64,000 nt of DNA. It comes from Lewinellaceae bacterium (GTDB taxonomy: Bacteria > Bacteroidota > Bacteroidia > Chitinophagales > Saprospiraceae). The DNA is taken from positions 558,001-622,000 of the forward strand of contig JACJYI010000004.1 in assembly GCA_020636225.1 (NCBI GenBank). Reading direction: 5' to 3'. A program made the translations under genes and the position numbers. Under the pieces are notes generated by a model, which saw nothing but the letters and a program-made list of their open reading frames with translations, was not told the origin of the DNA and ran no database searches. Positions 51,459-61,360 of the stretch are shown here, piece after piece; position 1 is the stretch's first letter, and every line of letters begins with the position of its first letter.

Positions 51459-52363
51459 GAATCAGTACTCTGTTTTTCAAGGAAATCCCGCTCCTCAGCG
51501 GACAGGGATTCAATCCCTTTCTGTTTGATCTTCTCCAGGATATCATCCAGTTTTTTCTGCGGATTCACTTCATTCCGGGATGTCTTCTTTCGTTTGCCAT
51601 TTTCCTGGACATAGACCAGCCGCGGCCCCTTTTTCTGCTGTGCCGGCTGGAACCACCCGATGATGGAAGCCATCAGGGAGTTGACCCCGGTGCTCAGGTC
51701 GATCCCTTCACGGATCAACACAATAAAGAGATACCCGAAAAAGGCTCCACCCAAATGGGCAAAATGGCCTCCTGTATTGCTGTCGTTGGCCAGACTGATG
51801 AGGTCGAGGACCACAAGGACGGCAACGATATACTTCAATCGGACTTCTCCAATGATGATGAGGTGAATGCCATAATCGGGAGCGATCATCCCGGCGGCGA
51901 CCACCAGGGCCATCACCGCTCCGGAAGCACCGAGGGCGTAAACTTCCCCATGATTGCCGAACGGCAGGAACTGAGCGCTGAGGATAAAGATCAAGCCGGC
52001 AAAGATCCCACCCAGCAGATAGAGGGGCATCACCCGATGATTGCCGATCAGATCCCCCACGATACGTCCAAACCAGAACAGGAACAGCATATTCCACAGC
52101 AGGTGCCAGAAGCCTTCATGCAGGAAGATGCTGGTGATCAGGACCCAGGGATGAGTGAGGTCGAACCAGGGTTCGGATGAGAGGGTCAGGTATTTGCGGA
52201 TCTGGTAGTACACAGGGTGGACGACTCCGGCATTTCCCAACCAGAGGACCAACCGGATCAGGTTGATCGTCAGAAAACCCACAATATTGACAATGACCAG
52301 GCGGGTCACCATATTGCCCATGCGGAATTCCCGGCGGACATCTTCCAGGATCGATTGGAGCAT
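51455..52363 (-). CDS. Rhomboid family intramembrane serine protease
   Basis: 302 residues with six membrane helices in the first 225. The active site is complete: HEGFWHLLWNMLFLFWFG, Ser in ALGASGAVMALVV, and His in GHFAHLGGAFFGYLFI. The C-terminal cytosolic tail (about 226-302) is charged, with RLVYVQENGKRKK and KKLDDILEKIKQKGIESLSAEERDFLEK, a tail found in Bacteroidota rhomboids. Substrates are unknown. It lies 19 bases after the other rhomboid and is overlapped by the endonuclease/phosphatase start. A TACCTTTA box lies 3 bases before its ATG, an odd place for a promoter inside an operon. Confidence 0.94.
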   Translation of the reverse strand: MLQSILEDVRREFRMGNMVTRLVIVNIVGFLTINLIRLVLWLGNAGVVHPVYYQIRKYLTLSSEPWFDLTHPWVLITSIFLHEGFWHLLWNMLFLFWFGRIVGDLIGNHRVMPLYLLGGIFAGLIFILSAQFLPFGNHGEVYALGASGAVMALVVAAGMIAPDYGIHLIIIGEVRLKYIVAVLVVLDLISLANDSNTGGHFAHLGGAFFGYLFIVLIREGIDLSTGVNSLMASIIGWFQPAQQKKGPRLVYVQENGKRKKTSRNEVNPQKKLDDILEKIKQKGIESLSAEERDFLEKQSTDS

Positions 52364-52382
52364 ATATAAAGGTACTGTGGGG

Positions 52383-52991
52383 TTATTTTAAACGAAAACC
52401 TTGCCAGTAAAGGATCAGTAAAAAGCCGGAAAGCGCACCCCCCAGATGGGCAAAGTGAGCAACCCCGGATTCAAAATTGCCCAGGCCCAGGAACAGCTCC
52501 AGCGCGGCATACAGAATCACCAGCAATCCGGCCTTGATGGGAATGGGCGGGATCAGCAGGAGGATCCGCTGGTTGGGGAACAGGACCCCGAATGCGGTCA
52601 GGACGCCGAAAATCGATCCGGAAGCCCCGAGAATGGGGATATTGACCGAAGCGGCATTCCCCCCCAGATAGTTGAGGTCGATATACTTGACCAGGAAATG
52701 CAAGGCCAACGCCCCGAAACCGGTAACAAAATAGTACAGGAGAAACTTCCTGGGCCCCCAGACCATCTCAATGGGTGGTCCGAACATGTAAAGCCCGAAC
52801 ATATTGAAGAACAGGTGACCCATATCCGCATGCATGAACATATAGGTGACCAGCTGATAGGGCTGGAATGCCTGAGAGGTGGGATAGAATGCGGCCAGCA
52901 TCAGGCGACTGTCGCCCATCCACAATGTTCCAATGAACATCAGGACATTGATGATGAGCAAATGTTTGACCACGTCGGTTATCCCCTGCAT
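52383..52991 (-). CDS. Rhomboid family intramembrane serine protease
   Basis: 202 residues with six membrane helices and nothing else. Active-site residues are HADMGHLFFNMFGLYMFG (Asn/His region), Ser in ILGASGSIFGVLTAFG, and His in VAHFAHLGGALSGFLLI. It is the minimal bacterial rhomboid form and is a paralog of the longer copy downstream. It lies 49 bases after mutL. Substrates cannot be predicted. Confidence 0.94.
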   Translation of the reverse strand: MQGITDVVKHLLIINVLMFIGTLWMGDSRLMLAAFYPTSQAFQPYQLVTYMFMHADMGHLFFNMFGLYMFGPPIEMVWGPRKFLLYYFVTGFGALALHFLVKYIDLNYLGGNAASVNIPILGASGSIFGVLTAFGVLFPNQRILLLIPPIPIKAGLLVILYAALELFLGLGNFESGVAHFAHLGGALSGFLLILYWQGFRLK

Positions 52992-53040
52992 ATACGGATA
53001 TTGGTATGAATGTAATCAACGGGACGGGCAGACCGGAAGT

Positions 53041-54882
53041 TCATGATTGAAACCGTTTTGCCAGTTCGTCCAGCTCATAGGTGATGAAACAGTGTCGGCC
53101 TCCCGGACTTTTGTAGGGCATGGAGCAAGCGAACAGTCGGTCGATCAGATTCTGCATGACGGCTTCTTCCAGGGGGGTCCCTCGCCGATAGGCCGCCTGT
53201 CGGGCCAGGCTTTTGGCCAGGGCTTCCTGATTGCCGGCCTTCAGCGGATGGTCCTGCTTGTGTTGTTCCAGCAGGCGCTGGATCAGGGTCAGGGCATCCT
53301 GCCCGGGGAGAAGGTTGGCCGGCACTCCGTGGAGGATAAAGGTGTTCTGACCGAATTCCTGGAGGTCGAAGCCCAGCTGTAACAGGTCGGCCAGCAGGCT
53401 GCGGATGACCTGGCCATCCACCGGATTGAGTTCGATGGTCCGCGGGAAGAGTTCTTTCTGGATCCGGGCCGGTTGCCCCTGTAGCTGCTCGAGATATTGT
53501 TCGTACAGGATCCGTTCGTGGGCGGATTTCTGATCGATCAGGATGAATCCCGACTTGATCGGGGTCAGGATATAGGATTGATGGATCTGATAGGGCTTTG
53601 TCGGCGTCCGTTCGCCGGAATGGGTAGAAAGCTGCTCTCCTTCTGCGGGACCGCTTTTCAGGGTGACGGCCGGGGCGAGCGGGTCATCCAGTCCTAGCGA
53701 GGCATTGGGGTTTTCCGCTTCAAGGGGTTGCTGCAAGACGGTGAACAGCTCCTGCCAGTCCTTTGATGTAGCGGATCGTTGGGTCTGGTTGATGTTCGAA
53801 ATGCTCTTTTCCCGCATCCCGGAAGTCGTGCCCGGCGCAAATTTGGAAGAAGCCACAGAGTGATCCGGTTCGAAATCCAAGGTGGGGACGATGTGATACT
53901 GGCCGAGTGCGTGCCGGACAGAGACCTTGACAAAATGGTAGATCAGTCGTTCATCTTCAAACTTGATCTCGTGTTTGGTCGGATGGACGTTGACATCAAT
54001 TCGTTCGGGGTCGATGTCCAGGAAAAGAACATAAAGCGGGTGTTGATCATCCCCGATCAGTTCTTCAAAAGCGCTGAGGATGGCATGATGCAGGTATCCA
54101 CTGCGAATAAAGCGGCGGTTGACATAGAGGTATTGCTCTCCCCGCGACTTCTTGGCGGCCTCCGGTCGGCCTACGAATCCGGAAATGAACAGCCGATCCG
54201 CATCCTCTTCGACGGGGATCATCTTTTTGTTACTGTTCGGGCCCAGGACGGCTACTACGCGCTGCCGCTGATTGGCCGGAGGAAGGTGATAGACTTCCTG
54301 ATCGTTGTGGTGCAGGGCAAAATGAATGTCCGGATGGGCAATGGCTGTCCGCTGGAATTCCTCGAGGATATGCCGCATCTCCACGGAGTCGGACTTGAGA
54401 AATTTGCGTCGTGCCGGGACATTGTAGAAGAGGTTCCTGACCGAGAGGTTGGTGCCTGGCGTGGTGGCACAGTCTTCCTGTGCTTTGATGGTGGTTCCCT
54501 CGATAAGAATACGGGTGCCCAGAGTGTCTTCCTGGCGTCGGGTGCGCAATTCGACCTGGGCGACAGAAGCTATGGAGGCCAGGGCTTCACCCCTGAATCC
54601 CATCGTTCGGATGTGGAAGAGGTCATCGGCACTGCGGATCTTGGAGGTCGCATGCCGCTCAAAGCTCATTCGGGCGTCGGTCACGGACATGCCGCAACCA
54701 TCATCCACAACCTGGATGAGTTGTTTTCCACCATCTTTCAGGATAAGCTGAATGCGGGTTGAACCGGCATCCAAGGCATTTTCCAGTAGTTCTTTCACCA
54801 CAGATGCTGGCCGCTGTATAACCTCTCCGGCTGCGATCTGATTGGCGATGGCATCTGGAAGAAGTTTGATGATATCGCCCAT
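53041..54882 (-). CDS. mutL: DNA mismatch repair protein MutL
   Basis: 613 residues. The GHKL ATPase domain (1-330) has VVKELLENALDAGSTRIQLI, VVDDGCGMSVTDA, TMGFRGEALASIASVA and the YVNRRFI strand; the C-terminal dimer domain begins about residue 430. In endonuclease-proficient MutL the C-terminal domain carries DQHAX2EX4E, ACR and CPHGRP. Here the equivalents read LIDQKSAHERILYE (Lys-Ser for His-Ala), SLARQAAYRRG and YKSPGGRHCFI, so the metal site looks incomplete. The enzyme couples MutS mismatch recognition to strand removal. It starts 6 bases after a small membrane-protein gene. Confidence 0.95.
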   Translation of the reverse strand: MGDIIKLLPDAIANQIAAGEVIQRPASVVKELLENALDAGSTRIQLILKDGGKQLIQVVDDGCGMSVTDARMSFERHATSKIRSADDLFHIRTMGFRGEALASIASVAQVELRTRRQEDTLGTRILIEGTTIKAQEDCATTPGTNLSVRNLFYNVPARRKFLKSDSVEMRHILEEFQRTAIAHPDIHFALHHNDQEVYHLPPANQRQRVVAVLGPNSNKKMIPVEEDADRLFISGFVGRPEAAKKSRGEQYLYVNRRFIRSGYLHHAILSAFEELIGDDQHPLYVLFLDIDPERIDVNVHPTKHEIKFEDERLIYHFVKVSVRHALGQYHIVPTLDFEPDHSVASSKFAPGTTSGMREKSISNINQTQRSATSKDWQELFTVLQQPLEAENPNASLGLDDPLAPAVTLKSGPAEGEQLSTHSGERTPTKPYQIHQSYILTPIKSGFILIDQKSAHERILYEQYLEQLQGQPARIQKELFPRTIELNPVDGQVIRSLLADLLQLGFDLQEFGQNTFILHGVPANLLPGQDALTLIQRLLEQHKQDHPLKAGNQEALAKSLARQAAYRRGTPLEEAVMQNLIDRLFACSMPYKSPGGRHCFITYELDELAKRFQS

Positions 54883-54888
54883 GAAGGA

Positions 54889-55194
54889 TTATTCAATAAC
54901 CGCTAGAATTCGCGGCAAATGTACAGTAAGAAACCAATATGCACCGATGAGCAACAGGCCCAGAACGATGATCAGAATGCGATTTGAACGCTTGATCTGC
55001 CGTTGAGTATCCGTCCGAAATGAACCGGAGGAATCGCCGCTCCTGAACTGTCGGGAGATCCGACTTTTCATGGCATCCACCCGGGCATCTCCGCTCTTGG
55101 CAGCAGGCAGATGATCTGCCAGGAAGGACTTGTCCGGATCATAATACCGGGGCCGGTAATCAAATGGTCTGGGTTTGGGTTGCTTTCGGAACAT
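54889..55194 (-). CDS. Small C-tail membrane protein
   Basis: 101 residues from ATG 55194 (MFRKQPKPRPFDYRPRYYDP). A basic, proline/tyrosine-rich cytoplasmic part is followed by one membrane helix near the C-terminus (about 75-95, ILIIVLGLLLIGAYWFLTV). The family is not recognised, but similar small proteins with an RPFDYRPRYYDP opening sit beside mutL in related genomes as far as I recall. It is close enough to mutL (6 bases) to share its transcript. Confidence 0.75.
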   Translation of the reverse strand: MFRKQPKPRPFDYRPRYYDPDKSFLADHLPAAKSGDARVDAMKSRISRQFRSGDSSGSFRTDTQRQIKRSNRILIIVLGLLLIGAYWFLTVHLPRILAVIE

Positions 55195-55290
55195 GTCCAA
55201 AGATAACGCCTGGAGGTCAGGTTTTGTTGGTGTTTTCCCTTCATTCCTCCCACGGAAGACCAGAGGGGCCAGTGATGGAAAATCAGGTGA

Positions 55291-56649
55291 TCATTTGAAT
55301 GCTGTCAAATGGACCTCTACCCGACCCGATAACAGGATGTTCAGGGCCATGCCTTCCGGCGTCAGGGCGATGTCTTCCATTGACAAATGTAAACCCGGAG
55401 TGGAAAGCCTGATCCAGGGCCCGGCTTTGACATTATTCAGTTGCGCATTGATCTCCTCCTTGACCATATTCAGGTTGTTTTCCAGGGGGAACCGCAGTTG
55501 TTCCTCCAGGGAGGACCGGATATTTCCTTTGAATAACCATCCGGCTGAACGATGGAGTACATTGCGTGTCTGGAGGTCAAAGTCAAACTCCTCCAGCTCG
55601 ATCTGGTTTTCTTCCAGATTGAACACCGGCCGCCCGCGCAAGTGCACCTGGCCTTTGTAGGCACCACCCAGCCGAACCGAGGCGATCAGGTGTGTCCCCT
55701 GACCATACAAGTCGATCCCTTCTACCGTCACCTTCTTCCCACCAGAGCTGAAGGACTGGCCGATCAACTGATCTTCGGCCAACCGTTCCGCCTGTTCGTA
55801 TGGCACTTCCGTATGGATCATGATGCGCAGGCTGTCCAGGTGATTTTCGACCAGGGCGTATTCGGGAAGGGCTTCCGGCTGGAGCAATACGGGCTCACCC
55901 CCGGCTTTGACCCGGGCCAGTCCCTGGATGTGAACCGCCGAGGACAAGGATCCATGCTCTTCCTGAAAGGTCTCCAGCCCGGCCACCTGGGGTTCGAAAC
56001 GAAACCAGATCTGCATGGATTCACTGATCAGGCGGGGGCGCTTGAGTGCTGTCCATAAAGGAGTGAGGAGGACGCGAAGATCCAGGGCCTGTTGGATCTC
56101 TTCGTCGATCTTGCGGGTCATTTGTTTCTGGGTGGATCGAAGGATCAGGTCCGTCAGGCCACTGATCGGTAACTGGAAGGAACCGATGCGGGCCACCGGC
56201 TTCCTGGTCCAGCGATGAGCATCCAGGGTGGTATAGGTCTGGACCGACCAGTCCGGGCGAATATTATACAGGGTACTGAGCGTGACTTCGAGCTCTCCGA
56301 ATGCGGACAACGTGCTGATACCAAGGTCCTTGAAGATGGCAATGTCAAGCGGGATGGTAGACTTGATCTGCTGGCCTTTCAGGTCGAGACCCACCTTTCC
56401 GGCCAGGCTGGCATTCCAGGTCAGGCCACCCTGCTCTCCACTGACCTTTTGGAGGTCAAAGTCCTGTATGGTTTGTTGAAGCATGGACTCCAGTACATCC
56501 CGGTTCAGATGAACGGGTACATAGAGTGTAGAAACAGGTACCGAAGGTAAAGACATGGAATAAGACTGCGGTGGCGCAGGGGGTTGGACCGTCTTGCAGC
56601 CCGAGATTCCCAGGGCCACCCCGAACAGGAAAAGAAAGGTACGGTGCAT
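55291..56649 (-). CDS. DUF4403-like lipoprotein
   Basis: 452 residues from ATG 56649 (MHRTFLFLFGVALGISGC, lipobox Cys18); the TTG at 56667 was not used. The mature protein is a repeated alpha/beta structure (STLYVPVHLNRDVLESMLQQTI near the start and NPLENNLNMVKEEINAQLN-type helix near the end) with long beta-strands, in keeping with the DUF4403 family of lipid-binding-like lipoproteins. Its role is unknown; a tubular lipid-binding fold is possible. Gap of 136 bases to the cytochrome peroxidase gene upstream, of 90 bases to the next gene. Confidence 0.7.
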   Translation of the reverse strand: MHRTFLFLFGVALGISGCKTVQPPAPPQSYSMSLPSVPVSTLYVPVHLNRDVLESMLQQTIQDFDLQKVSGEQGGLTWNASLAGKVGLDLKGQQIKSTIPLDIAIFKDLGISTLSAFGELEVTLSTLYNIRPDWSVQTYTTLDAHRWTRKPVARIGSFQLPISGLTDLILRSTQKQMTRKIDEEIQQALDLRVLLTPLWTALKRPRLISESMQIWFRFEPQVAGLETFQEEHGSLSSAVHIQGLARVKAGGEPVLLQPEALPEYALVENHLDSLRIMIHTEVPYEQAERLAEDQLIGQSFSSGGKKVTVEGIDLYGQGTHLIASVRLGGAYKGQVHLRGRPVFNLEENQIELEEFDFDLQTRNVLHRSAGWLFKGNIRSSLEEQLRFPLENNLNMVKEEINAQLNNVKAGPWIRLSTPGLHLSMEDIALTPEGMALNILLSGRVEVHLTAFK

Positions 56650-56785
56650 AGCGGAATGTGGCCACAAAGTTGTGGAGAAAACCGGATATCCCGTTCTCTG
56701 CCATACCGAAATGGTCTGCTGGAGAATGGTTCACCTTGGAGGCACTAAAGGCCACTCCATGGATGTCAGCATATGGATTTGTGCC

Positions 56786-58138
56786 CTATTCGCAGCCCAA
56801 TTCAGCCCTGGAGATGGGATCGTTGTTGGGGAAACAATTCCCTGAACCGACACTGGTGGGGACAAAACGGGAGATCTGTGAGTCGTACAGGCCGTCGCGA
56901 ATGAACTCGAGAAGGTCTTTGCGCTCATCCTCCGTCAGGTTGAGTGGCTGGAAGAAGGTCGACAGTTTCTCGTCGGGAACATTCGGATTCTCGGATTTCG
57001 CAGCACACTTGTAGGCGATGACCTCTTCCAGTGAGGTTTTGCTGCTACCGTGAAAATAGACTGGCGCATTCTTCAGATTGTACAATTGAGGAACGCGGAA
57101 GCGAAATTGGTCACTGTCCTTGCCGGTAAACAGAGACCGGCCCATATTGCGAGCCTCCTGAGGCCCGGTACCGACGGCTTCGACACATTCGTACAGATCG
57201 GAAACACCCAGGGCATGAAAAGTATTGGATCCCAGGTTGGGCTCAAAGTGACATCTGGCGCAGTTGGCTTTGTCAAAGAAGAGGATGGCACCCCGTTTTT
57301 GGGCATCCGTCATTTCATCCATAAAGCCACGGACCCACCGCTGGAAGGGAGCCTGGGTAGTGGTCAGTGTCCGCAAATAGGCAGAGATGGCCAGGGATGC
57401 CGTGAGTTGGGTGATCCGTTCGTTTTCAGGGAACTCGGAAAAGGCCTTGTGAAAGAGATCCGTATATCCGAAAGCATCAGCCATCTCTGGAGTGATGTTC
57501 AGTCGATGGGTCTTCATGCCGACAATATTCTGCGCCTCCAGTGCCTTATACCCAGTGAAGTTGCTGGCAAAGTCGCCGGTCCAGCGATCTTCCGTACCCA
57601 CATTACTTCCTTCCGAACCAAATGGTCCTGCCCACATGGTATTGGTCACCATGCAGACATTCAGTACGGATAAGGGACGAATACCCTGAACATCCAGTTC
57701 ACTGACCTGATAATCATCATGCATCAACCGTTGGTCACCATGGAAGCCAAAACCCATGCCGCCGTCTGCGATCCCCTGGACCCGGCCTATGCGAAACCCG
57801 GCTTCCGGGGTATGGCAGGTGGCACAGGAATAGGTACCCAGTCCGGATGGATACTTCGGTTCAATAGCCAGACCTGTTTCAAAGAACAGGAACTTGCCGA
57901 GAGCGACCTTTTCCGGGGTGAGCGGATTTTTTGGATCTTGGGGAATTTGTGACAGGTTACTGCTCATCGGCAGTATGTAGTATTCGATAGATCCTGTCGG
58001 AGAAACTTGTTCGAGTTCCGTACGGAGGACCTCATCCAGAGGAGCGATCGTGATGACAGGGTCGTGTGTACACGACCCTAAAAACACAACAAGAAATACT
58101 GCTATATATAATAGACGACAATTCAAGTAAGTATACAT
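56786..58138 (-). CDS. Di-heme cytochrome c peroxidase (MauG/CcpA family) lipoprotein
   Basis: 450 residues. A lipoprotein signal ends FLGSC. Two c-type heme motifs, CATCH (SCATCHTPEAGF) and CARCH (NCARCHFEPNLGS), lie in two cytochrome domains. The family's LGKFLFFETGLAIEPKYPSGLGTYSCATC start and the region between hemes (FVRTHRL-like segment MKTHRLNITPEMADAFGYTDLF) are as expected. Members reduce hydrogen peroxide or oxidise proteins in the periplasm using two hemes. It stands alone in its own unit, divergent from the metallo-hydrolase. Confidence 0.93.
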   Translation of the reverse strand: MYTYLNCRLLYIAVFLVVFLGSCTHDPVITIAPLDEVLRTELEQVSPTGSIEYYILPMSSNLSQIPQDPKNPLTPEKVALGKFLFFETGLAIEPKYPSGLGTYSCATCHTPEAGFRIGRVQGIADGGMGFGFHGDQRLMHDDYQVSELDVQGIRPLSVLNVCMVTNTMWAGPFGSEGSNVGTEDRWTGDFASNFTGYKALEAQNIVGMKTHRLNITPEMADAFGYTDLFHKAFSEFPENERITQLTASLAISAYLRTLTTTQAPFQRWVRGFMDEMTDAQKRGAILFFDKANCARCHFEPNLGSNTFHALGVSDLYECVEAVGTGPQEARNMGRSLFTGKDSDQFRFRVPQLYNLKNAPVYFHGSSKTSLEEVIAYKCAAKSENPNVPDEKLSTFFQPLNLTEDERKDLLEFIRDGLYDSQISRFVPTSVGSGNCFPNNDPISRAELGCE

Positions 58139-58401
58139 GACCCAATGCTGCGTTATAATAGTTTGAACCTTAGTGCAAGTATAGATTTAAATTTCGTTAA
58201 AGTAAAGGGTTGGGAGATCATTACGAACAATGTGCTTGCAGCGATAACATGAAATTGGAAGTAATTCGAACATGTAATTTTCAACTTTTCAATCGATTAA
58301 GGCTTCAAAATCGGGATTTTTTGTGACACCAAAAATTTGCAAATTTTTCAGAAGCCTCTATTTGTCTATCTTCGAAACCCCAGATTCAACATTCGTAAAC
58401 T

Positions 58402-59814
58402 ATGCAGATCCAATTTTGCGGCGCGGCACGGGAGGTGACCGGAAGTGCACATTTACTGACATTGGACGATGGATTCAAGATCCTCCTGGATTGTGGTATG
58501 TACCAGGGCCGGAATGAGGAGATGCTCCAGTTTAATGAATCCTGGATGTTTGATCCCCAGGAGATCAATTGTGTGTTGCTCTCGCATGCGCATATTGATC
58601 ACAGCGGCCGGCTGCCCAAATTGTACAAGGACGGGTTTCGCGGCTATATCTATGCAACACATGCGACCCAGTCGTTGTGTACCCTCATGTTGCTGGACAG
58701 TGCCAAGATCCAGGAGCAGGATGCCAAGTACTATCATCGCCTGCATAAAAAGAGAGGAAAAGAAAACAAGGTTCGTGAACCCCTCTACACCCAGAAGGAT
58801 GTCCTGAACCTGATGCGGAACTTCGTAGGCATCCCCTACAATCAGTGGATGCGTATTCATCCCGATGTTGAGGTGCTGTATCGGGATGCAGGCCATATTC
58901 TGGGCAGTGCCAATGTGACCCTGCGCGTCAAACAGAAAAACCGGACAGTGCACATCGGGTTTACCGGGGATATTGGCCGGAAGGACAGACCCATACTGAG
59001 GGACCCGCAACCGATGCCCGAAGTGGACTACCTCATCTGTGAGAGTACCTATGGAGACAGGCTTCATGAAGAAAAACCGGATGAGAAAGATCGCTTCCTT
59101 CGCATTCTGAGGGAAACGGTAGAGAACAAGGGCAAGCTGATCATCCCGGCGTTCAGTATTGGGAAGACCCAGGAGTTGATCTATATGATGGATCAAATGG
59201 AAAATGAAGGACTCCTCCCCAGGATTCCGGTCTATGTAGATAGCCCGTTATCCACCGGGGCAACTGAGATCTATGCCCTGCATCCGGAATGTTATGATGA
59301 TGAACTGAGCGAATATCTCATCGCCGATCCAAATCCTTTCGGTTTCCGCAACCTGACATTTACCCGAAGTACCCAGTCTTCCAAAGCCCTGAACAATGTC
59401 AAGGGCTCTTGTGTGATCATCAGTGCCTCCGGCATGATGAATGCTGGCCGGGTCAAGCACCATTTATATAACAATATCAGTAATGCCCGCAATACCTTCC
59501 TGATGGTTGGGTACTGCGCACCGGGAACACCCGGGTGGTATTTGCGGAATGGCGATGACAAGGTGCGCGTGTTTGGCGAATGGAAGGAGATCAATGCCCG
59601 GGTTGAAAAAATGGACTCGTTTTCCGCCCACGGGGACCGGGATGAAATGCGGGACTTCATCAGCAATCAATACCAGGGTGTCAAACAGATGTTTCTGGTT
59701 CACGGGAATTATCCGGCACAGAAAGCCTTTGCGGAAGTCCTCCAAAACGATGGGATACAGAATATCCTCATTCCTCAATTAGAAGAAACGGCAACCCTGC
59801 ACGGGTTTGACTAA
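58402..59814 (+). CDS. Beta-CASP metallo-beta-lactamase-fold RNase-like protein
   Basis: 470 residues. The zinc motif HAHIDHSGRLPKLYKDGF (HXHXDH), the His in DAGHILGSANV, Asp in FTGDIGRKDRPIL, and the beta-CASP region (about 210-330) with GSCVIISASGMMNAGRVKHHL are present, followed by the RNA-metabolism tail FSAHGDRDEMRDFI...FLVHGNYPAQKAF. The length and order match archaeal CPSF-like and bacterial RNase J-related zinc enzymes. It probably processes RNA; the specificity is not known. The upstream gap of 263 bases is AT-rich. Confidence 0.93.
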   Translation: MQIQFCGAAREVTGSAHLLTLDDGFKILLDCGMYQGRNEEMLQFNESWMFDPQEINCVLLSHAHIDHSGRLPKLYKDGFRGYIYATHATQSLCTLMLLDSAKIQEQDAKYYHRLHKKRGKENKVREPLYTQKDVLNLMRNFVGIPYNQWMRIHPDVEVLYRDAGHILGSANVTLRVKQKNRTVHIGFTGDIGRKDRPILRDPQPMPEVDYLICESTYGDRLHEEKPDEKDRFLRILRETVENKGKLIIPAFSIGKTQELIYMMDQMENEGLLPRIPVYVDSPLSTGATEIYALHPECYDDELSEYLIADPNPFGFRNLTFTRSTQSSKALNNVKGSCVIISASGMMNAGRVKHHLYNNISNARNTFLMVGYCAPGTPGWYLRNGDDKVRVFGEWKEINARVEKMDSFSAHGDRDEMRDFISNQYQGVKQMFLVHGNYPAQKAFAEVLQNDGIQNILIPQLEETATLHGFD

Positions 59815-59830
59815 TCTCAATCTAGACCTT

Positions 59831-61348
59831 ATGATCACTCGAACACGTAGCCTGTTTATCGGAATTCTGCTGACGGCACTCCTCTGGAGTTGCACCCAGG
59901 ATGTCCAGACGATCGCATATACCCCGGAAATCGCAGTCCCCCTGTTTTCCTCCACAACCACGATCCAGGACCTGTTCGGCGAGAACACGGATACGGCGGA
60001 GCTGGTAGTCCAGAACGGGCAGCTTACCCTGATCTATCGCGGTGACATTCTGAAACGAGATGCCACTGAACTGTTCAAGGCCATCCCCCCCTTTGGTGGC
60101 CTGATGACCGATACGACCATTACGGAACCGTTTACGCTGGAAAACGAGATCCAGTTGACCAAAGCCCGGTTTACCAAGGGGACCATCAGCGTCCAGATCA
60201 ATTCAAATGTTCCGGAGGATCTCGATTTTGTCCTGGAATTCGTGCAGGTCACCAAGAATGGAGAAACCCTGAAGATCCCTGCCACCATTGATTATACCGG
60301 GTCGGTACCGATCTTCCTGAATTTGCCGCCTACAGATATTGCCGGATATGATATTGCCCTGGCCAGCCAGGACATCACCGTTCGGTACTCTGCCACGAAA
60401 AAGTCAGATGGCACTCCGGTCATTCTGCCGGCCGTCATCTTTGCCGTTTCCGGGGTGGAGTTCTCCTATCTGGAAGGGTACTTTGGATACGAGATCTTTG
60501 ATATCCGAAGGGATACGATCTCCATGGATATTTTCGACAACCTTCTTCAGGGCAACCTGGAGTTTGCCGAACCCAAGGTCATCCTGTTTGTCGATAATGC
60601 CTTTGGTTTTCCAGTGCGGTCGGATGTCAATGTCCTGCGCGTCTCCAAGGGGAACACGATGCTCGAGGTCGAGAGCATGCTCCTGGATGCAGGCGTCGAC
60701 TTCCTCTATCCCACTCTTTCAGAAGTGGGTCAGGAAAAACGCACCGAGGTGGTCTTCGACAAGGATAATTCCAATTTCAAGGATATTCTGAACATCTATC
60801 CGAATACCCTGGATTATGATATTGATGCCATATCCAATCCGGACCAGATCCCCGATCTGATCGGATTCACCACGGATTCGTCCTACTTCCGGATCGGATT
60901 GCAGGTTGAATTACCCCTGTACGGGAAAGCATCCGACTATACCGCCGACAAGGAATACGAGATCGACCTGTCTGAACTGGATGACATCAGTGCTGCAGAG
61001 TTGAAACTGGTCACGGAAAATGAGATCCCCATGGAAGTGATCATCCAGGCGACCCTGTTGGATGAGATGGGCAATGCCCTGGCTACCCTGCTTCCGGCCG
61101 AAGAGCAGATCCTGACTGCGGCTCCGGTAGATGCGGATGGTTACTCTACCGGGCCCAGCAGTAAGATCACCTTCATCCAGGCCGACGCCGTCTTGCTGGA
61201 GCATATGCGCAATGCCAGAAAGGTGTTGATCAACACCAAATTTTCAACGGCAGAGCAGGGACAAAAGGATGTGCGCATTCGGGAAACGGACAAGGTAAAT
61301 GTACGATTGGGCCTCAGGGCGACCCTGGACAAAGAAATTGGCGGTTAA
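59831..61348 (+). CDS. Lipoprotein of unknown function preceding DUF5723
   Basis: 505 residues from ATG 59831 (MITRTRSLFIGILLTALLWSC, lipobox Cys); the TTG at 59807 overlapping the previous stop was not used. The mature part is beta-rich with a repeated EVEFSYLEGYFGYEIFDI-like pattern and VFDKDNSNFKDILNIYP. No known domain was recognised. It ends 12 bases before the DUF5723 gene; this pair occurs together in many Bacteroidota as far as I recall, which suggests an envelope-related unit. Confidence 0.8.
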   Translation: MITRTRSLFIGILLTALLWSCTQDVQTIAYTPEIAVPLFSSTTTIQDLFGENTDTAELVVQNGQLTLIYRGDILKRDATELFKAIPPFGGLMTDTTITEPFTLENEIQLTKARFTKGTISVQINSNVPEDLDFVLEFVQVTKNGETLKIPATIDYTGSVPIFLNLPPTDIAGYDIALASQDITVRYSATKKSDGTPVILPAVIFAVSGVEFSYLEGYFGYEIFDIRRDTISMDIFDNLLQGNLEFAEPKVILFVDNAFGFPVRSDVNVLRVSKGNTMLEVESMLLDAGVDFLYPTLSEVGQEKRTEVVFDKDNSNFKDILNIYPNTLDYDIDAISNPDQIPDLIGFTTDSSYFRIGLQVELPLYGKASDYTADKEYEIDLSELDDISAAELKLVTENEIPMEVIIQATLLDEMGNALATLLPAEEQILTAAPVDADGYSTGPSSKITFIQADAVLLEHMRNARKVLINTKFSTAEQGQKDVRIRETDKVNVRLGLRATLDKEIGG

Positions 61349-61360
61349 ACAACGAACAAC

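Noticed and set aside
53779..54762. A 327-codon plus-strand ORF opposite mutL.
   Set aside because: Antisense shadow; no recognisable protein features.
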